Source: Chelativorans sp. AA-79
Lineage (GTDB): Bacteria > Pseudomonadota > Alphaproteobacteria > Rhizobiales > Rhizobiaceae
NCBI RefSeq assembly: GCF_029457495.1
Contig: NZ_CP120361.1
Location: forward strand, 5,222,001 to 5,286,000
Reading direction: 5' to 3'
Length of the DNA stretch: 64,000 bases
Shown here in pieces: positions 60,786-64,000 of this stretch; within the stretch, counting starts at the first letter, position 1, and every line of letters begins with the position of its first letter. The notes under the pieces were generated by a model. The model saw only the letters and a list, made by a program, of their open reading frames with translations, searched no databases and was not told where the DNA came from. Made by a program: the position numbers and the translations under genes.

Positions 60786-62414
60786 TTATTCGCTCACCAC
60801 GCCCGTGGGTGCTGCCTGGATCTCAAAGGCGGCAGCGATCAGCGCGCGCGTGTACTCTGTCTTCGGCTCGTGGAAGATCTGGTCTGCCGTGCCCGCCTCC
60901 ACCACCTTGCCGTTGCGCATCACGATCACCTCGTTGGCCAGCGCACGGATCACCTTGAGATCATGGCTGATGAAGAGATAGGCGAGGTCATGCCGTTTCT
61001 GCAGGTCGCGCAAAAGGTCCACCACCTGCGCCTGCACGCTCATGTCGAGCGCGGAGGTGGGCTCGTCCAGCATTACGAAGCGCGGCTTGAGCACCATCGC
61101 CCGGGCGATCGCGATGCGCTGCCTCTGCCCGCCGGAGAATTCGTGCGGGTATCGGAAGCGCGCCTCCGGATCGAGCCCGACTTCTTTGAGCACGTCGACC
61201 ACCATCCGGTCGCGCTCCTCCGGGGAGAGCCGGGGCTCGTGGATCCTGAGGCCCTCCTGGATGATCTCCGCCACCGACATCCGGGGGCTCAAGCTGCCGA
61301 AGGGGTCCTGGAAGACGATCTGCATTTCCCGCCTCAGCGGCCGCATCTCGCGGAAGGACCGCCCGTCGATCCGCTCGCCCCCGAAGCGGATTTCACCTTG
61401 GGAAGCGATCATGCGCGAAAGGGCCAGCCCGAGCGTGGTCTTGCCGGAGCCGGATTCGCCCACCACCCCCAGCGTCTGCCCGGCCCTTACCGCAACGTCC
61501 ACTCCGTCCACGCCCTTCACATAGTCCACGGTGCGCCGGAGGAAGCCCCTCTTGATCGGGAACCAGACCTTGATTTGATCCCCCTCCATCACCTTCTCGG
61601 CCGAGCGGTCCGCCTTCGGCGGTTCGCCCTTCGGTTCGGCGGCGAGCAGGTGGCGCGTGTACTCGTGCTGGGGATCCGTGAAAATCCGCTCCGTCGGCCC
61701 ACTCTCAACGATCTTGCCGCCGGTCATCACGTACACCCGGTCCGCCACCTTGCGCACGATGCCGAGGTCATGGGTGATGAAGAGCATCGAGAGGTTCTGG
61801 TCGCGCTTGAGCCTGCCGAGAAGCTCGAGGATCTGCGCCTGTACGGTCACGTCGAGAGCGGTGGTCGGCTCGTCGGCGATGAGCAGCTTCGGCTCGTTGG
61901 CAAGGGCCATGGCGATCATCACGCGCTGGCGTTGGCCGCCGGAGAGCTGGTGCGGGAATGCGTCGAGCCGCTTCTCCGGCTCGCGGATTCCCACCTGGTT
62001 CAAGAGCTCCAGCGTGCGCTCGCGCGCCGCCTTGTCGCTCATGCCCCTGTGCAGCTTGAGCACCTCCCCCACCTGCCGCTCGATCGTGTGCAGCGGGTTG
62101 AGCGAGGTCATCGGCTCCTGGAAGATCATGCTGATGTCGTCACCGCGCACCTCTCTCAGGACCTTGTCGTCCGCCGCAAGCAGGTCGCGGCCCCCATAGA
62201 GGATTTCTCCGGAGGGATGGCTTGCGGCGGGATAAGGAAGGAGCCGCAGGACGGAAAGCGCCGTCACGGACTTGCCGGAACCAGATTCGCCGACGAGCGC
62301 GACTGTCTCGCGCTCCTGGATGTCGAAGGAGACGTGATCGACGGCGAGCGTTTCCCCGCTCCCTTGCGTGAAGGCGACGGAGAGATCGCGGATGGAAAGA
62401 AGCGCGTCGCTCAT
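60786..62414 (-). CDS. yejF: Peptide/microcin C ABC transporter ATP-binding protein YejF
   Basis: A 542-residue protein with two ABC ATPase domains in tandem, each followed by an oligopeptide/dipeptide C-terminal region. Walker A motifs are GESGSGKSVTAL (about 40) and GESGSGKTTLGLA (about 318); signatures are LSGGQRQRVMIAMAL and FSGGQRQRIAIARAM. It energises YejBE to import peptides, including microcin C-type compounds in enterics. Its ATG overlaps the yejE stop by 4 bp. Confidence 0.94.
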   Translation of the reverse strand: MSDALLSIRDLSVAFTQGSGETLAVDHVSFDIQERETVALVGESGSGKSVTALSVLRLLPYPAASHPSGEILYGGRDLLAADDKVLREVRGDDISMIFQEPMTSLNPLHTIERQVGEVLKLHRGMSDKAARERTLELLNQVGIREPEKRLDAFPHQLSGGQRQRVMIAMALANEPKLLIADEPTTALDVTVQAQILELLGRLKRDQNLSMLFITHDLGIVRKVADRVYVMTGGKIVESGPTERIFTDPQHEYTRHLLAAEPKGEPPKADRSAEKVMEGDQIKVWFPIKRGFLRRTVDYVKGVDGVDVAVRAGQTLGVVGESGSGKTTLGLALSRMIASQGEIRFGGERIDGRSFREMRPLRREMQIVFQDPFGSLSPRMSVAEIIQEGLRIHEPRLSPEERDRMVVDVLKEVGLDPEARFRYPHEFSGGQRQRIAIARAMVLKPRFVMLDEPTSALDMSVQAQVVDLLRDLQKRHDLAYLFISHDLKVIRALANEVIVMRNGKVVEAGTADQIFHEPKTEYTRALIAAAFEIQAAPTGVVSE

Positions 62415-63562
62415 TTGAACGTCTTCCGCGGGTCGAAGGCGTCCCGCACCGCCTCACCCACGAAGATCAGCAGGGAGAGCATGATCGAGAGGCTGAAGAA
62501 ACCGGTGATGCCGAGCCAGGGGGCATTCAGGTTGCGCTGGCCCTGGCGCAGGAGCTCGCCCAGCGAGGGAGAGCCCGGCGGCAGGCCGAAGCCCAGGAAA
62601 TCGAGCGAGGTGAGCGTGGTGATAGAGCCGTTGAGGATGAAGGGCAGGAAGGTAAGTGTCGCTACCATCGCATTGGGAAGCAGATGACGGAACATGATGG
62701 TACGATTGCCCACGCCCAGCGCCCGCGCCGCACTCACATACTCGAAATTGCGCGCACGCAGGAATTCCGCTCGCACCACGCCGACAAAGGCCACCCATGA
62801 GAAGAGCAGCATGATGCCGAGCAGGATCCAGAAGCCCGGCGGCAGCACGGCGGCGATGATCAGGATCAGGTAGAGGACGGGGATCGACGACCATATCTCG
62901 ATGAAGCGCTGGAAGAGAAGGTCTGTCCAGCCGCCGAAATAGCCCTGCACGGCCCCCGCCGAGACGCCGATGAGGGCGGAAAGCGCAGTGAGGATGAGGC
63001 CGAAGAGAACGGAGATGCGGAAGCCGTAGATCACACGGGCGAGCACGTCGCGCGCCTGGTCGTCCGTGCCGAGCCAGTTCCAATTGCCGAGCGTGCAGTT
63101 GGGATCGTCGACACCCTGCGGATAGCGTTGGCAGCGAACCTCATTGGTGTAGAGCCAGGAGGGCTTCGCGGGCGCGGCCTCCGGAATCTCGCTGTTGACG
63201 GTGCGATAGGAATAGCGGATCGGCGGCCAGATCATCCAGCCGTTGCCGTTGATCTCGTCCTGGATGAAGGGGTCGCGATAGTCCGTGACGGCGAGAAACC
63301 CGCCGAACTTCTCTTCCGGATAGTCCACCAGGACGGGAAACAGGATTTCGCCCTGATAGGAGGCGATCAGCGGCCGGTCATTGGCGATGAATTCGGCAAA
63401 GAGCGACAGGATGAAGAGGACGAGGAAAATCCAGAGCGACCAGTAGCCGCGCCGGTTCGCTTTGAAGCTCTGCCACCGCCGCTGGTTGATGGGCGAGAGC
63501 CACGGCCGCGAAACACGCTCGCGCACTTGTTCCACCTGCCCCTTCGACTGAAGGTCCGACAT
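62411..63562 (-). CDS. yejE: Peptide/microcin C ABC transporter permease YejE
   Basis: A 383-residue permease. It has one helix near residue 40, a periplasmic insert with DPFIQDEINGNGWMIWPPIR and a Cys pair (RCQRYPQGVDDPNC), then the binding-protein-dependent transport domain with the EAA-like EFLRARNFEYVSAARALGVG loop. The insert is typical of YejE rather than other Opp/Dpp permeases. It starts right after the yejB stop and overlaps yejF. Confidence 0.94.
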   Translation of the reverse strand: MSDLQSKGQVEQVRERVSRPWLSPINQRRWQSFKANRRGYWSLWIFLVLFILSLFAEFIANDRPLIASYQGEILFPVLVDYPEEKFGGFLAVTDYRDPFIQDEINGNGWMIWPPIRYSYRTVNSEIPEAAPAKPSWLYTNEVRCQRYPQGVDDPNCTLGNWNWLGTDDQARDVLARVIYGFRISVLFGLILTALSALIGVSAGAVQGYFGGWTDLLFQRFIEIWSSIPVLYLILIIAAVLPPGFWILLGIMLLFSWVAFVGVVRAEFLRARNFEYVSAARALGVGNRTIMFRHLLPNAMVATLTFLPFILNGSITTLTSLDFLGFGLPPGSPSLGELLRQGQRNLNAPWLGITGFFSLSIMLSLLIFVGEAVRDAFDPRKTFK

Positions 63563-64000
63563 TTAGACGTCCCTCCGCTCGAAGTCGATGCGCGGATCGA
63601 TGAGCGTATAGGTGAGATCAGAGATCAGGCTGATGACGAGCCCCAGCAGGGAGAAGATGTAGAGGGTCGCGAACACGACGGGATAATCGCGGTCGATCAC
63701 GGAGCGGAAGCCGAGAAGCCCGAGCCCGTCGAGCGAGAAGATGCTCTCGATGAGCAACGAGCCGGTGAAGAAAGAGGAGATGAAGGCACCAGGGAAACCG
63801 GCGATGATAAGCAACATCGCGTTGCGGAAGACATGGCCGTAGAGGACCTGTCCCTCCGAGAGGCCCTTCGCCCGGGCCGTGACCACATATTGTTTCCGGA
63901 TCTCGTCGAGGAAGGAGTTCTTCGTCAAAAGGGTGGTCGTGGCGAAGGCGGAAAGCACCAGCGCGGTCAGCGGAAGGGCGAGGTGCCAGAAATAGTCGAG
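63563..64000 (-). CDS. yejB: Peptide/microcin C ABC transporter permease YejB, 5'-truncated by the window edge
   Basis: The frame is open to base 64000 on the minus strand, so the N-terminal part lies outside; 145 residues are visible. It has [20 protein letters not shown] (EAA loop) then [18 protein letters not shown], the [19 protein letters not shown] segment and a C-terminal [11 protein letters not shown]. These match YejB. It is the first visible gene of yejB-yejE-yejF; a yejA binding-protein gene is expected further upstream, outside the window. Confidence 0.94.
   Translation of the reverse strand, partial: LDYFWHLALPLTALVLSAFATTTLLTKNSFLDEIRKQYVVTARAKGLSEGQVLYGHVFRNAMLLIIAGFPGAFISSFFTGSLLIESIFSLDGLGLLGFRSVIDRDYPVVFATLYIFSLLGLVISLISDLTYTLIDPRIDFERRDV

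Noticed and set aside
60870..62687. Long plus-strand frame opposite yejF
   Set aside because: Shadow frame in high-GC DNA without family features; yejF is unambiguous.
1..64000. CRISPR arrays, insertion sequences, prophage genes, tRNA or rRNA genes
   Set aside because: No spaced direct repeats, transposase or integrase motifs, T-loop-like tRNA signatures or rRNA segments were seen on reading both strands.

Overview
The window is about 64 kb of GC-rich, gene-dense chromosomal DNA from an alphaproteobacterium, most likely order Hyphomicrobiales (Rhizobiales) and possibly a Mesorhizobium/Nitratireductor/Chelativorans-type member of the Phyllobacteriaceae. The order-level call rests on several signs: the cysG-DUF2849-cysI-cysH-DUF934 sulfur operon, rpsU with a TTG start, MbfA under a perfect Irr (ICE) box, EcfG-type stress promoters, the hrcA/rph arrangement, and a dispersed palindrome typical of rhizobial genomes. 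The family-level call is inference. I see no insertion sequence, phage, CRISPR array, rRNA or tRNA.

Layout: 1-5.5 kb holds the 3' end of an RNase D gene, a frameshifted DUF202 gene, a guanidinium exporter gene with a guanidine-II riboswitch candidate, a bifunctional PBP, an SDR and a host-attachment-type protein. 5.6-10.8 kb is the assimilatory sulfate/sulfite reduction operon and rpsU with a strong terminator. 11.2-19.4 kb is a Tad/Flp pilus operon (cpaBCDEF-tadBC) that lacks a pilin and prepilin peptidase. 19.4-23.8 kb is a zinc-uptake regulon (zur-znuBC, divergent znuA, aztD) with three Zur-box-like palindromes. 23.8-28.2 kb holds CsbD, a cytochrome P450, yraN-rsmI and an LpoA-like lipoprotein. 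28.2-35 kb is housekeeping: hemW, rdgB, a VOC protein, rph, hrcA, a monooxygenase, grpE, a TRIC-like channel and adenosine kinase.

35-44.5 kb contains membrane proteins, a composite palindromic repeat, nth, an Ada-like protein, ribokinase, comM, a FemAB-like transferase and gshB. 44.5-50 kb has a degenerate GGDEF/EAL protein and a TAXI-TRAP transporter with DUF1850. 50-55 kb is a stress/metal block: YciE/F-like protein, ArsR-type regulator, DUF1127, MbfA with ICE box, a TetR regulator and a CYTH-CHAD pair. 55-64 kb has a hybrid histidine kinase, lepA, a hydroxyacid dehydrogenase and the yejBEF peptide transporter, cut by the window end.

The window is mainly core chromosome. Its most informative signals are regulatory: the riboswitch candidate before gdx, the Zur boxes tying aztD to znuABC, the ICE box lying over the mbfA promoter, three EcfG-like promoters at separate stress genes, two CtrA-like boxes before the pilus operon, and a TetR operator in the CYTH-CHAD divergent region. 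I found no convincing wholly novel multi-gene system.
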